Shown: piece by piece, positions 1 through 7,856 of the stretch
How positions within the stretch are numbered: the first letter of the stretch is position 1
Layout: each line of letters starts with the position of its first letter
The notes under the pieces: generated by a model
What the model saw: the letters and a program-made list of their open reading frames with translations, nothing else
Databases searched by the model: none
Told to the model about the DNA's origin: nothing
Program-made: the position numbers and the translations under genes
Assembly (NCBI GenBank): GCA_002480015.1
Contig: DLQD01000143.1
Coordinates: 1-16,260 of the forward strand
Origin: Opitutia bacterium UBA7441
GTDB lineage: Bacteria > Verrucomicrobiota > Verrucomicrobiia > Opitutales > Coraliomargaritaceae
Length of the DNA stretch: 16,260 nt
Direction: 5' to 3'

Positions 1-1334
1 TTTTCGACGCGATACTCGGTGAAATACGATCTGCTGAGACTTTTCTTATTGCGGACTTTTTCCTCTGGAACTCTTGGCGCGGTGCGGTCGAGCCTTCCGG
101 CGAGCTACGGCCGTTGGCGGAAGAGCTCGCCGATGCGCTTATTCTGAAGCGTATTCAAAATCCGGATATGCCAATGCTCGTAATGACTGACCCCATCAAC
201 CGGATCTATGGTGATCAAGCGCCTGATTATTATGATCGTCTCGCCAATGCAGGCATACCTGTTGTCTTTACCGACCTAAGGCAACTTCCGGACTCGAACC
301 GTGTCTATGCGCCGCAGGCCTGGTTTTGGAGTCAGTATCTGCCCTCGGTCGATGCGGCGCAGGATCTTCGCTTCGTGCCAAACCCTTTTGATTTTGAGGA
401 CGATCAGCTGACCCTCGCTCAGCTCGGTCGCTTGTTTCATTTTAAAGCCAATCATCGTAAAGTGCTTGTCTCCGGATTTCGTCATTCACCGCCCCGAGTC
501 ATTGTCGGCAGTTTCAATCCTGCGGACGGCAGCGCGAACCATTCCAATGTTGCGGCAATGGCGACGGGAGCTGTTGCTCTCTATGCTGCGCATTCCGAAC
601 TGGCAGTGGCAGAGTGGTCATCGGTCCATCCGGATCAGGTTCAGGGCGGGCTGGCCTCACTGGCCGCTCAGACGATCGCAGCGATACGTGCGGGTATCCC
701 GGAAGTGAGCTCCTTACCCAGGGCGCGCAACGGTTTACCCTCGGTTGCTTGGCGCACTGAGGGTGCGATTCATGACGAACTTATAGTGCAGCTTAACCGG
801 GCGACAAAAGGCAGCCGTATCGACGCAGCGGTCTTTTACTTTTCAGATCGACGCATCGTGCAGGCCTTAAAGGAGGCGATCGGCCGGGGCGCTCGGGTGC
901 GCCTGCTGTTGGATGTCAACCGCGATGCTTTCGGCCGCGAGAAGAACGGCATCCCGAATCGGGCAGTCGCGGCTGAATTGATGGAACTGGAGAAGGATGG
1001 ACAGGTGGACGTCCGCTGGGCGGCGACTCACGGCGAACAATTCCACGCCAAAGTGCTGCGCATTTTTGGTGAGCGTCAGAATATCCTATGCCTCGGATCG
1101 GCTAACTGGACACGGCGTAATTTGGGCAACCTGAACTTGGAGGCGAATCTCCTTTTTGAGGATGCGCCCTCCATCGGTGCGCAGTTCGATGCCTACTTTG
1201 AAACTTTGTGGGCAAATACGGCAGGCTTTGAAGAAAGCCTGCCGTATGCCGATTGGGCAGAGGAGGGGTGGTCGCTGCGCTGGAAGACTTGGCTCTACCG
1301 CTTTCAGGAATGGAGCGGTGCATCGACGTTTTGA
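1..1334 (+). CDS. Phospholipase D-superfamily protein (5'-truncated by window edge)
   Basis: The frame is open from base 3 to the TGA at 1332-1334 (443 residues visible), so the true start lies left of the window. A TTG at 114 could be mistaken for the start, but coding-like sequence precedes it (TFLIADFFLWNSWRG). Two PLD half-motifs are visible. The first is H-R-K at 453-461, followed by GSFNPADGSANHSN. The second is H-A-K at 1044-1052, followed by GSANWTRRNL and an N-x-E-x-N segment. PLD-superfamily enzymes cleave or transfer phosphodiester bonds using the two HxK histidines, in lipid, nucleic acid or cardiolipin metabolism. The Asp normally five residues after each Lys is absent here (Gly and Phe instead), which makes this a divergent member. 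Substrate and location cannot be read from this fragment. It is convergent with the SpoIIE-type phosphatase gene, 42 bases away. Confidence 0.85.
   Translation, partial: FDAILGEIRSAETFLIADFFLWNSWRGAVEPSGELRPLAEELADALILKRIQNPDMPMLVMTDPINRIYGDQAPDYYDRLANAGIPVVFTDLRQLPDSNRVYAPQAWFWSQYLPSVDAAQDLRFVPNPFDFEDDQLTLAQLGRLFHFKANHRKVLVSGFRHSPPRVIVGSFNPADGSANHSNVAAMATGAVALYAAHSELAVAEWSSVHPDQVQGGLASLAAQTIAAIRAGIPEVSSLPRARNGLPSVAWRTEGAIHDELIVQLNRATKGSRIDAAVFYFSDRRIVQALKEAIGRGARVRLLLDVNRDAFGREKNGIPNRAVAAELMELEKDGQVDVRWAATHGEQFHAKVLRIFGERQNILCLGSANWTRRNLGNLNLEANLLFEDAPSIGAQFDAYFETLWANTAGFEESLPYADWAEEGWSLRWKTWLYRFQEWSGASTF
1216..1247. repeat. Perfect 14-bp inverted repeat (hairpin) inside the PLD gene
   Basis: ATACGGCAGGCTTT at 1216-1229 is followed by a GAAG loop and the exact reverse complement at 1234-1247. 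It lies within the last 40 codons of the PLD-like gene, about 85 bases before the stop. No T-run follows on either strand, so it is not a standard intrinsic terminator, but the stem would fold strongly in RNA from either strand. Confidence 0.85.
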
Positions 1335-1376
1335 CCACTACCTACTATACCGGTCGCTGCGTGGAGAAGACTTCCT

Positions 1377-2816
1377 CTAGGCGTGCTTGACCGCGATCAG
1401 CGTTAGGTCATCTAACTGGTGCTCATTGCCTTGGGAGAAACGTTGGACGCTTTCGAGGGTATGCTCGATAATGCACTGTGCATCTTTATCGCCATAGGCA
1501 CGTAGCAGTTCGGACAAACGCGCACTGCCGTACTCCTCTCCCTGGAGGTTTGTGCACTCGGTTACGCCATCGGTGTAGAGCAGGAGTGCATCATTGGTCC
1601 CAAAATGGATGGACGTGTCTTCTATGATTTGATCAAAGATAGAGGGCGGCACCATACCGACAGCCATGCCTGACGATTGGATGGGGCCCACGTCGAGGCC
1701 GCCTTTGGTGTGTTGATCGTAAAAAAGCGGGAGTTCGTGCCCGGCGCGCGCGAGGGTGAGTTGCTCGGTTTTCAAGTCAATCACTGCATAAACCATCGTG
1801 ATAAACATGTCGCGCTGCATGGTGCGTTCCATCGCGGAGTTAATCATACTGAGCACTTTGGAGGGGGAGCGGTGTTGCTGAGCAAAATGCCGAAGGTGGG
1901 TCTGGCAGATAGCCATCAGGATGGAAGCCGAGACCCCTTTGCCGGAAACGTCGGCGATCGCAAAAGCGATCGTGTTCTCGTCCAGTGCAAATACATCATA
2001 GAGATCGCCGCCGACTTTTTGCGCCGGAGTGTAGTGTGTGGCGAAGGCAATGTGGTCGCAGGGCGGAAACTGCTTGGGTAGGAGTAGACCCTGAATGTTG
2101 CTGGCCAACTCAATGTCGAGATCAAGCTTGTTCTTGTCGATCTGAAGTTGCATGGCGTCGCTGTTATAGACGGCGAGGCCAACTTGCTCGGCGAGTGATT
2201 CGACCAGTGAAAAATCCGTCTCCGTGAAGGCCAAGCCGTCAGACGGGTTGGCCACTGCGAGTACGGCGATGAGCGTTCCTTGGAAAAGTACGGGGGCGAC
2301 GATAATTGAGCGCACCTGCAGCGCCGGATCTTCGTGCTGGATGACCCGTGGATCACTTTGGGCATCGGTGATCAATAAAGCGCGGCGCGACTTGGCAACT
2401 TGTCCAATGAGGCCTTCACCCATTTTGTAGGTTTCAGATTTAAGGATGCTTTCAAGGAACTGTGTCCGTGTGATAAGTCTGCTGGCGGCGGTATGGGGTA
2501 GTTTCTTTTGCGGGGGGAAGAGACCTTCCACCGCAATGCCCTTCAGTGTCTCGTTTGGGCGTTTTTCAAAGATGCATGCACTCATGGCTCCAGTGCTTAA
2601 AATCGCAGCGTGAACGATGCGCTGGAACATGGCCGCACGATCGTTGCTTTCAGCAACCGCCTCGACCATGTTGTGCATGAAATCAACGACAATCTGCTTC
2701 TCCTGCCGAAGCAGCTGTTTATCCTGATCGAGGATCTTGATCTGTCGCCGTTTGCCCTCGTAGAGCAGCCAGAGGATACATAGGCCCAAAAGTAATCCTA
2801 ATGTAAAGGGTAGCAT
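1377..2816 (-). CDS. Membrane-anchored GAF-SpoIIE (PP2C-type) serine phosphatase
   Basis: The product has 479 residues. A hydrophobic segment at residues 3-18 is followed by a basic, helical linker (to about 55), a GAF sensor domain (about 58-218), and a C-terminal SpoIIE/RsbU-type PP2C phosphatase domain (about 235-479). Metal-binding motifs are intact: GGDLYDVF (D271, D274), ADVSGKGVSA (D289), YTDGVTE (D416) and DDLTLIAV (D469/D470). By family knowledge, such enzymes dephosphorylate a phosphoserine on a STAS-domain anti-anti-sigma factor, in response to the signal sensed by the N-terminal domain. The gene lies 56 bases downstream of a STAS gene on the same strand, its probable substrate. 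The start is the ATG at 2816; no convincing ribosome binding site precedes it, and the frame stays open 5' for about 22 codons. The N-terminal anchor suggests an inner-membrane protein with a cytoplasmic catalytic domain. The GAF ligand is unknown. Confidence 0.92.
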   Translation of the reverse strand: MLPFTLGLLLGLCILWLLYEGKRRQIKILDQDKQLLRQEKQIVVDFMHNMVEAVAESNDRAAMFQRIVHAAILSTGAMSACIFEKRPNETLKGIAVEGLFPPQKKLPHTAASRLITRTQFLESILKSETYKMGEGLIGQVAKSRRALLITDAQSDPRVIQHEDPALQVRSIIVAPVLFQGTLIAVLAVANPSDGLAFTETDFSLVESLAEQVGLAVYNSDAMQLQIDKNKLDLDIELASNIQGLLLPKQFPPCDHIAFATHYTPAQKVGGDLYDVFALDENTIAFAIADVSGKGVSASILMAICQTHLRHFAQQHRSPSKVLSMINSAMERTMQRDMFITMVYAVIDLKTEQLTLARAGHELPLFYDQHTKGGLDVGPIQSSGMAVGMVPPSIFDQIIEDTSIHFGTNDALLLYTDGVTECTNLQGEEYGSARLSELLRAYGDKDAQCIIEHTLESVQRFSQGNEHQLDDLTLIAVKHA

Positions 2817-2872
2817 GATGGGCGGTTTTTTGGTCGGGACGGGTTGGTTGATCAGCTGGTTGCGTACGACGG

Positions 2873-3376
2873 CTAGTCTTTATCCTGTTTTTCGACCTGA
2901 TTGCGGAGGAATGCAATAACGTCTTGAAACTTAGAGATATTGTCTTTATTAGCCTCGGTTAAATTCTCATGTGCTTTGAGGATATTCTTAGCGTCGGAAA
3001 CCTCCTGGTTCTCCAGTGCGTCAAACCCTTCACTGCTTTCAGAATTTTCTTTTGAGACTGTAAGTAGATTCTGTAATCCCAGATTACAGATCAGCTCATA
3101 GTTGCGCTCGCTGAGTCTACCGATGACAAGCTCGCCGGCTGGCGTGAGCTTACGCAGCTCGATCGCGGTGCCAGCGAGGATGCCAAGAAAGGTACTATCC
3201 ATACCTTTGCATTGTTCAAAATCGATAAAGATTTGTCGGCTCCCGTTCGCGATGATGGTCTCGATAAACTCCCGAAATGAATTACAATTCAAATAGTTCG
3301 CTTTACCGTTCACCTTGACCACAACCGGGGTGGTATAGGCGCTAACAAGAAAAGTGGGTTGTTGTGGATCACTCAT
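2873..3376 (-). CDS. STAS-domain protein, probable anti-sigma factor antagonist
   Basis: The product has 167 residues. The STAS core covers about residues 10-108: a beta strand (VVVKVNGKANYL), the strand QIFIDFEQC, and then MDSTFLGILAG, where S61 following D60 matches the phosphorylated serine of SpoIIAA/RsbV proteins. Residues about 110-167 form an extra charged, helix-prone tail (E/K/D/N-rich) not found in minimal anti-anti-sigma factors. Family role: the unphosphorylated form binds an anti-sigma kinase and frees a sigma factor or output partner. The ATG at 3376 is chosen because the longer reading frame to 3520 would run 119 bases into the 3' end of acnA, and the extra N-terminus does not look like STAS. 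It begins 25 bases after the acnA stop and is followed by the SpoIIE-type phosphatase, so co-transcription is likely. No RsbW/SpoIIAB-like kinase lies in the window. Confidence 0.85.
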   Translation of the reverse strand: MSDPQQPTFLVSAYTTPVVVKVNGKANYLNCNSFREFIETIIANGSRQIFIDFEQCKGMDSTFLGILAGTAIELRKLTPAGELVIGRLSERNYELICNLGLQNLLTVSKENSESSEGFDALENQEVSDAKNILKAHENLTEANKDNISKFQDVIAFLRNQVEKQDKD

Positions 3377-3401
3377 GCGCGGGAAAGCGGCGTCGATCAA
3401 T

Positions 3402-6221
3402 TTAGGCTTCGGAGAGGATGTCGCGAAGGACGTATTGCAGGATGCCGCCGTGGCGGTAGTATTCGATTTCAATTTCCGTATCGATACGCACTGTGAGGTG
3501 GACTGTTTGCCTGCTGCCATCGGGTGACTTGATCTCCATCGGGACGGTCTGACCAGGTTGCAAGTGGTCGGAAAGCCCGGTCAAAGAGAAAGTTTCTTCG
3601 CCAGTTAGCCCTAGGCTCTCATCGCTGATGCCCTCCGGGAATTGCAAAGGCAGGACACCCATGCCGATCAAGTTACTGCGGTGGATGCGTTCGAAGCTCT
3701 TGGCCACGACAGCTTTAACGCCTAGGAGCGCAGTCCCTTTGGCTGCCCAGTCGCGAGAGCTGCCCATGCCGTAATCCTCGCCGGTAATAATGATCAGGCC
3801 GGTGCCCCGCTTTTTGTATTCCTGGCAGGCATCGTAGATATCCATCGGCGTGCCTTCAGGCATGAGCTTGGTGTAGCCGCCTTCCTTGCCCTCCGCCATT
3901 TTATTTTTAAAGCGCACGTTGGCGAAGGTGCCGCGTGTCATGATACGGTCATTGCCACGGCGGGAGCCGAAGCTGTTGAAGTCTCTTTTTCCCACTCCCT
4001 TTTCGACGAGGTAGCGGCCGGCAGGCCCGTCTTCCTTGATCGCACCGGCTGGTGAAATGTGATCAGTCGTGATCGAATCTCCTGCGATTGCGAGTGGTCG
4101 CAGATTCACAAGGTCGGTGATCGTTCCAGGTGTCATGCCGAAGTCTTCAAAGAAAGGAGGGCTTTGGATGTAGGTGGAGTGTTCGTCCCAACCATAGATG
4201 CTACCTTTGGTCGATTGCACGGCGTTCCATTCGGGGTTGGCTGCGGTCAGGTCGCCATACTTCTCTTGGAACATCGAGGGCTTCAGACCGGAGAGAACGA
4301 GTGACTCGATCTCGTCGTTGCTTGGCCAGATATCTTTTAGGTAAACGGGCTGTCCGTTGCTTCCAGTGCCAATGGGGTCGTTGGTGAGGTCGATATTGAC
4401 GTTGCCTGCGAGGGCGTAAGCGACGACGAGTGGTGGCGACATCAGGAAGGAAGCCTTGAGTGCGCCGTGAACGCGGGCTTCGAAGTTGCGATTGCCGGAA
4501 AGCACAGAAGCGCCGACGATGTTGCCGTCTTTGATCGCATCTTCGATGGCCGGATCGAGTGGGCCCGAGTTGCCGATACAGGTCGTGCAGCCGTAACCGA
4601 CGAGTTGAAAGCCGAGGGCATCGAGATCTTTTTGCAAGTCGGTCTCTTCTAGATAGTCGGTAACGACGCGCGAGCCTGGGCCGAGCGAGGTCTTGACCAA
4701 TGGGTTGACCGAAAGGCCCTTTTCACGTGCTTTGCGGGCGACGAGGCCGGCTGCGATCATGACAGAGGGATTGGAGGTGTTCGTGCAGCTGGTGATCGCT
4801 GCGATGAGCACCTGGCCGTGTGCGATCTCGGGCAGCGTGGCTGGATTGTGATGCTCGCCTTCGCCGGGAGTGGCGGGGCGGTTAGTCACCATTTCAGCCT
4901 CGTTCATGGGAGCCTCTTCGTCCGCAGACAGGTCGGTTACGCCTCCGGTCGGCTCATCGCGGCCGCCTGCGGCTACGGGTTCTTTAACGCGGACTTTCTT
5001 AGTCAGATCATCTTTCGCGATACCGAAGCCGCCTTCGGCAGTCGGCATTTCGAGGAGGCTGCTGAAACGCTTTTTCAGTGCAGGGACTTCAATGCGATCT
5101 TGCGGGCGCTTGGGGCCCGATACGCAGGGCAAGATGCTGTTGATGTCCAGCTCAAGGTTGACTGAATAGTCGATCTCGCCCTTTCTCGGGATACCGAACA
5201 TGTTTTGCGCTTCGTAGTAGCTCTTGACGAGTTGGATGTGTGCTTCGTCGCGGCCGGTCAGGCGGAGGTAGTCGAGTGATTTTTCATCGACGGGGAAAAA
5301 GCCCATGGTGGCGCCATACTCCGGCGCCATGTTGGCGACTGTAGCGCGGTCGGCAAGGCTGAGCTTTGCGGCACCTTCGCCGTAGAATTCGACAAACTTG
5401 CCAACGACCTTCGCCTCGCGGAGCATTTCTGTAATACGGAGAGTCAGGTCAGTCGCGGTGGTGCCTTCGGGCAACTCGCCGCTGAGGTGTACGCCAACGA
5501 CTTCGGGCGTCTGGAAATAGACAGGCTGCCCGAGCATTCCGGACTCGGCCTCGATACCACCTACGCCCCAACCGACGATGCCGAGGCCGTTGATCATGGT
5601 GGTGTGTGAGTCGGTGCCGACTAGTGTATCCGGATAAAGAATACCGTCTTTTTCAAAAACGACTTTAGCCAGATACTCCAAATTGACTTGGTGGACAATG
5701 CCGATGGCCGGGGGCACCACGCTAAAGGTTTCGAAGGCCTGCTGCCCCCATTTGAGAAATTGGTAACGCTCTTTATTCCGGCTGAATTCGATCTTCAGAT
5801 TTTCCAGGAAGGCGTTGGCCGAGCCAGAGCGGTCAACCTGCACGGAGTGATCGACGACGAGGTCGACTGGAACGAGCGGCTCGATGACGGAAGGATCTTT
5901 GCCCAGTGCTTGAACCGCGTCGCGCATAGCGGCCAAGTCGACAAGGAGTGGCACACCTGTAAAGTCTTGTAGGACGACGCGTGATACCACGAAAGGAATC
6001 TCTTTGCTGCTCTTGTCGGTCGCACTCCAGTTAGCAAGCTCCTTGACGTCTGCTTCGAGTACCTTCTTCCCGTCGCAATTGCGAAGCACGGATTCAAGGA
6101 CGATACGGATACTGACCGGCAAGCGGGAGATGTTCCCCATGCCAGGGTGTTCGCCGAGTGCTGGCAGGCTATAATACTTCGAGCCATTCAGCTCTTTAAG
6201 GACATTAAACGGATCGATCAT
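3402..6221 (-). CDS. acnA: Aconitate hydratase, AcnA/IRP type
   Basis: The product has 939 residues. It catalyses the citrate to cis-aconitate to isocitrate step of the TCA cycle, in the cytoplasm, with a [4Fe-4S] cluster. The predicted cluster ligands are C479 in SCTNTSNPS, and C545 and C548 in YGCTTCIGNSGPL. Further family segments are VGTDSHTTMINGLG (about residue 201), DHISPAGAI, GEDYGMGSSRDWAAKG (swivel-domain active-site region) and FERIHRSNLIGMGVLPL. It is about 48 residues longer than the 891-residue E. coli AcnA. The extra length is explained by a Gly/Glu/Pro-rich insert at about residues 405-465, between the substrate-binding and cluster regions. The start is the ATG at 6221, giving a normal AcnA N-terminus. 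A peroxiredoxin gene lies just upstream and the STAS/phosphatase pair just downstream, all on the minus strand. A possible own promoter lies at 6277-6306. Confidence 0.97.
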   Translation of the reverse strand: MIDPFNVLKELNGSKYYSLPALGEHPGMGNISRLPVSIRIVLESVLRNCDGKKVLEADVKELANWSATDKSSKEIPFVVSRVVLQDFTGVPLLVDLAAMRDAVQALGKDPSVIEPLVPVDLVVDHSVQVDRSGSANAFLENLKIEFSRNKERYQFLKWGQQAFETFSVVPPAIGIVHQVNLEYLAKVVFEKDGILYPDTLVGTDSHTTMINGLGIVGWGVGGIEAESGMLGQPVYFQTPEVVGVHLSGELPEGTTATDLTLRITEMLREAKVVGKFVEFYGEGAAKLSLADRATVANMAPEYGATMGFFPVDEKSLDYLRLTGRDEAHIQLVKSYYEAQNMFGIPRKGEIDYSVNLELDINSILPCVSGPKRPQDRIEVPALKKRFSSLLEMPTAEGGFGIAKDDLTKKVRVKEPVAAGGRDEPTGGVTDLSADEEAPMNEAEMVTNRPATPGEGEHHNPATLPEIAHGQVLIAAITSCTNTSNPSVMIAAGLVARKAREKGLSVNPLVKTSLGPGSRVVTDYLEETDLQKDLDALGFQLVGYGCTTCIGNSGPLDPAIEDAIKDGNIVGASVLSGNRNFEARVHGALKASFLMSPPLVVAYALAGNVNIDLTNDPIGTGSNGQPVYLKDIWPSNDEIESLVLSGLKPSMFQEKYGDLTAANPEWNAVQSTKGSIYGWDEHSTYIQSPPFFEDFGMTPGTITDLVNLRPLAIAGDSITTDHISPAGAIKEDGPAGRYLVEKGVGKRDFNSFGSRRGNDRIMTRGTFANVRFKNKMAEGKEGGYTKLMPEGTPMDIYDACQEYKKRGTGLIIITGEDYGMGSSRDWAAKGTALLGVKAVVAKSFERIHRSNLIGMGVLPLQFPEGISDESLGLTGEETFSLTGLSDHLQPGQTVPMEIKSPDGSRQTVHLTVRIDTEIEIEYYRHGGILQYVLRDILSEA

Positions 6222-6276
6222 TCTGGAATGAGTTCGCTGATGGGAGTGTGTGTTGTGCGGTGAGATACTCGAGCCC

Positions 6277-6306
6277 TTTATACGAGCGCGGCTTTGATCG
6301 CGTCGA
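6277..6306 (-). promoter_or_regulatory. Candidate sigma70-like promoter for acnA
   Basis: On the minus strand, TCGACG (6301-6306, 4/6 match to TTGACA) is followed after 18 bases by TATAAA (6277-6282, 5/6 match to TATAAT). It lies in the last codons of the peroxiredoxin gene and would give a leader of about 50 bases before the acnA ATG. It is predicted from the motif only. Confidence 0.3.
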
Positions 6307-6748
6307 AGTTGGGGAGATCGTGTGGATCCTCGGAGGACTCACTGTAGAGGATGACGCCGGTCTCATCGATGACGAAAGCGGAGCGCTTGGATACACCTTT
6401 GAAGCCGAGTAGGTCTGCATAGAGCACATCGTATGCCTCCGAGACTTCCTTGTTAAAATCGCTCAATAGTGGAAACTGTAGTTTGTCGACTTTGGCCATT
6501 TGCTCTTGCGCGAAAGGACTGTCGATCGAGATGCCGTAGACGGTTGCATTTAGGTCGTTGTAGGCGGCGATGCCCGCGCTTACGTCGCACATTTCCTGCA
6601 TGCAGACACTGGTGAAGGCCAGTGGAAAAAAGAGCAGGACGGTTTTCTTTTTGCCGAAGTTGTCGCTGAGGGTGACGTCTTGCAATCCCTCCGCATTTTT
6701 CGTTTTGAGAGTGAAATCAGGTGCTTTGGTGCCAGTCGCGAGTGCCAT
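6278..6748 (-). CDS. Peroxiredoxin (AhpC/TSA fold, AhpE/BCP-like)
   Basis: The product has 156 residues and a thioredoxin-like fold. It reduces hydrogen peroxide and organic hydroperoxides in the cytoplasm. The active-site motif P-x3-T-x2-C is present (FFPLAFTSVC), with the peroxidatic cysteine at C49. A second cysteine, C54, lies five residues later (MQEMC), the same spacing as the resolving cysteine of atypical 2-Cys BCP-type enzymes. The N-terminus (GTKAPDFTLKT) and the later YADLLGFKGVSKRSAFVIDETG segment (in part) are typical of the AhpE/BCP group, and the length is normal. The start is the ATG at 6748, without a clear ribosome binding site. The gene lies between the EamA transporter (78 bases upstream) and acnA (56 bases downstream). 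A candidate promoter precedes it at 6791-6819. Its electron donor is not encoded nearby. Confidence 0.93.
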   Translation of the reverse strand: MALATGTKAPDFTLKTKNAEGLQDVTLSDNFGKKKTVLLFFPLAFTSVCMQEMCDVSAGIAAYNDLNATVYGISIDSPFAQEQMAKVDKLQFPLLSDFNKEVSEAYDVLYADLLGFKGVSKRSAFVIDETGVILYSESSEDPHDLPNFDAIKAALV

Positions 6749-6790
6749 AGTAGTATTTGTTAATGAGTTCGATTAATGATAGAAATATTG

Positions 6791-6819
6791 AATAAAGGCT
6801 TCTTAGCGCGGCTTGTAAA
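6791..6819 (-). promoter_or_regulatory. Candidate sigma70-like promoter for the peroxiredoxin gene
   Basis: On the minus strand, TTTACA (6814-6819, 5/6 to TTGACA) and TTTATT (6791-6796, 4/6 to TATAAT) are separated by 17 bases. The site falls in the 78-base gap between the EamA transporter stop and the peroxiredoxin ATG, and leaves a leader of about 36 bases. It is motif-based only. Confidence 0.4.
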
Positions 6820-6826
6820 GTACTGC

Positions 6827-7696
6827 CTAGCTAAGGCGTGGGGTTTTCTCTCCGAGGATAACCGCCCCTGCGATGCCGGCCGAGCCTAGTAGTAGGCGGA
6901 TCAATGCGCCGCCGCCGACTTCAGTGATCTCGCCGAAAAAGAATAGCGAGCAGGCCATACCCAGGGGGACGACGGCATTGTTAAATGCTGCCAGCGTGCT
7001 TGGGCGGGTGAGGGCCGCGCCTTTGTTCCAGAGAAAGAATCCGAGCCCCGAGGCAACGATGCCAAGGTAGGCCAGTATTTGCATCTGATCGGGGCTTAAA
7101 GTGGTTTTTTCCCAATCCGTGAACAGGCTGGAGGCGAGTGCCGCCGTGAGGAAACCGCCAGCATAGAGCAGCGCGAAAATTGTGTGATCCTGGACATCAG
7201 GATGTTCTTGTTTCCAGTCGCGATACCAGACCTGGCCGAAGCCGAAGGCGAGCCCCGCCAGCTGCATCAATGCAAAGGCCACCCACAAGGAATCCATCGA
7301 ACCTGGCTTTGCTTTGATCACGGCCGCGCCAGCGACCGCTAGTAAGGCGGTGTAGAGGTATTTGCGGTGGAACCTGCCTTGTCGGAGGTCATGGATTAGG
7401 ACAATATAGAGTGGAGTCGTAATGGAGAATAAGGCTACAAGATGCGACTGCTCAGGAACGAACTGAAAAGCCATGATGTAGCAGATATACATGACGCCAA
7501 ACTGAACTGCGCCGCAGCCCATTAACTTGAGATGACTACCGGCCGGGACCTTCGAAAGTCTAAAGAAAGGGAGAAACACCAAGCCCGCAATGGCGAGACG
7601 CAACATCGCGACAAAAGTCGAATCAATGCCCGCCAGCATGCCGATCGAGCCGAAGGAAAAGGCCCAAATGAGTGAGACGATCGCGAGATAATACAT
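6827..7696 (-). CDS. EamA/DMT-family transporter
   Basis: The product has 289 residues from the ATG at 7696 (MYYLAIVSLIWAFSFGSIG). It is a very hydrophobic protein with about ten predicted membrane spans, arranged as two EamA repeats. The second repeat carries the familiar YLGIVASGLGFFLWNKGAAL stretch, followed by a P-G-x-A-type helix region (VVPLGMACSLFFFGE). DMT-family exporters move metabolites such as amino acids across the inner membrane; the substrate cannot be told from sequence. A longer reading frame starts with an ATG at 7753, but that codon lies in the loop of the strong terminator of the upstream gene, and the added 19 residues are not membrane-like. The 7696 start is therefore preferred. 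The gene is the first of the minus-strand block that continues into the peroxiredoxin and acnA. Confidence 0.88.
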   Translation of the reverse strand: MYYLAIVSLIWAFSFGSIGMLAGIDSTFVAMLRLAIAGLVFLPFFRLSKVPAGSHLKLMGCGAVQFGVMYICYIMAFQFVPEQSHLVALFSITTPLYIVLIHDLRQGRFHRKYLYTALLAVAGAAVIKAKPGSMDSLWVAFALMQLAGLAFGFGQVWYRDWKQEHPDVQDHTIFALLYAGGFLTAALASSLFTDWEKTTLSPDQMQILAYLGIVASGLGFFLWNKGAALTRPSTLAAFNNAVVPLGMACSLFFFGEITEVGGGALIRLLLGSAGIAGAVILGEKTPRLS

Positions 7697-7734
7697 GCCT
7701 GAAAATCTGATAGGTCCCTCACTATGTGCAACAA

Positions 7735-7782
7735 AAAGCCCCGCTCTAGGCAAACTCGGAGGAGTCGCTGAGCGGGGGCTTT
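7735..7782 (-). terminator. Rho-independent terminator of the Ala-rich repeat protein gene
   Basis: AAAGCCCCGCTC at 7735-7746 pairs with GAGCGGGGGCTTT at 7770-7782, giving a stem of about 12 bp with one bulged base. The 23-base loop can form its own small ACTC/GAGT stem. Read on the minus strand the stem is followed by a T-run (CTTTTTGTTG, ending near 7731), as expected for termination of transcripts from the gene ending at 7882. The plus direction lacks a comparable T-run. Confidence 0.8.
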
Positions 7783-7856
7783 AGAGAAGTACGAGGCTGG
7801 AGCCTCCTCGCTGCTAGGGCGCTGCTAGGGCGCCGCTAGAGACGGCTAGCCGATGG

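Noticed and set aside
114..116. TTG as the start of the PLD-like protein
   Set aside because: The frame continues open and protein-like to the left edge of the window, so this TTG is internal.
3377..3520. 48-residue N-terminal extension of the STAS protein
   Set aside because: It would overlap the end of acnA by 119 bases and reads as low-complexity Ser/Thr/Lys sequence out of character with STAS. The ATG at 3376 gives a normal N-terminus.
4818..5165. Plus-strand frames opposite the aconitase insert
   Set aside because: They are shadows of acnA, with no ribosome binding site, no domain and no conserved motif.
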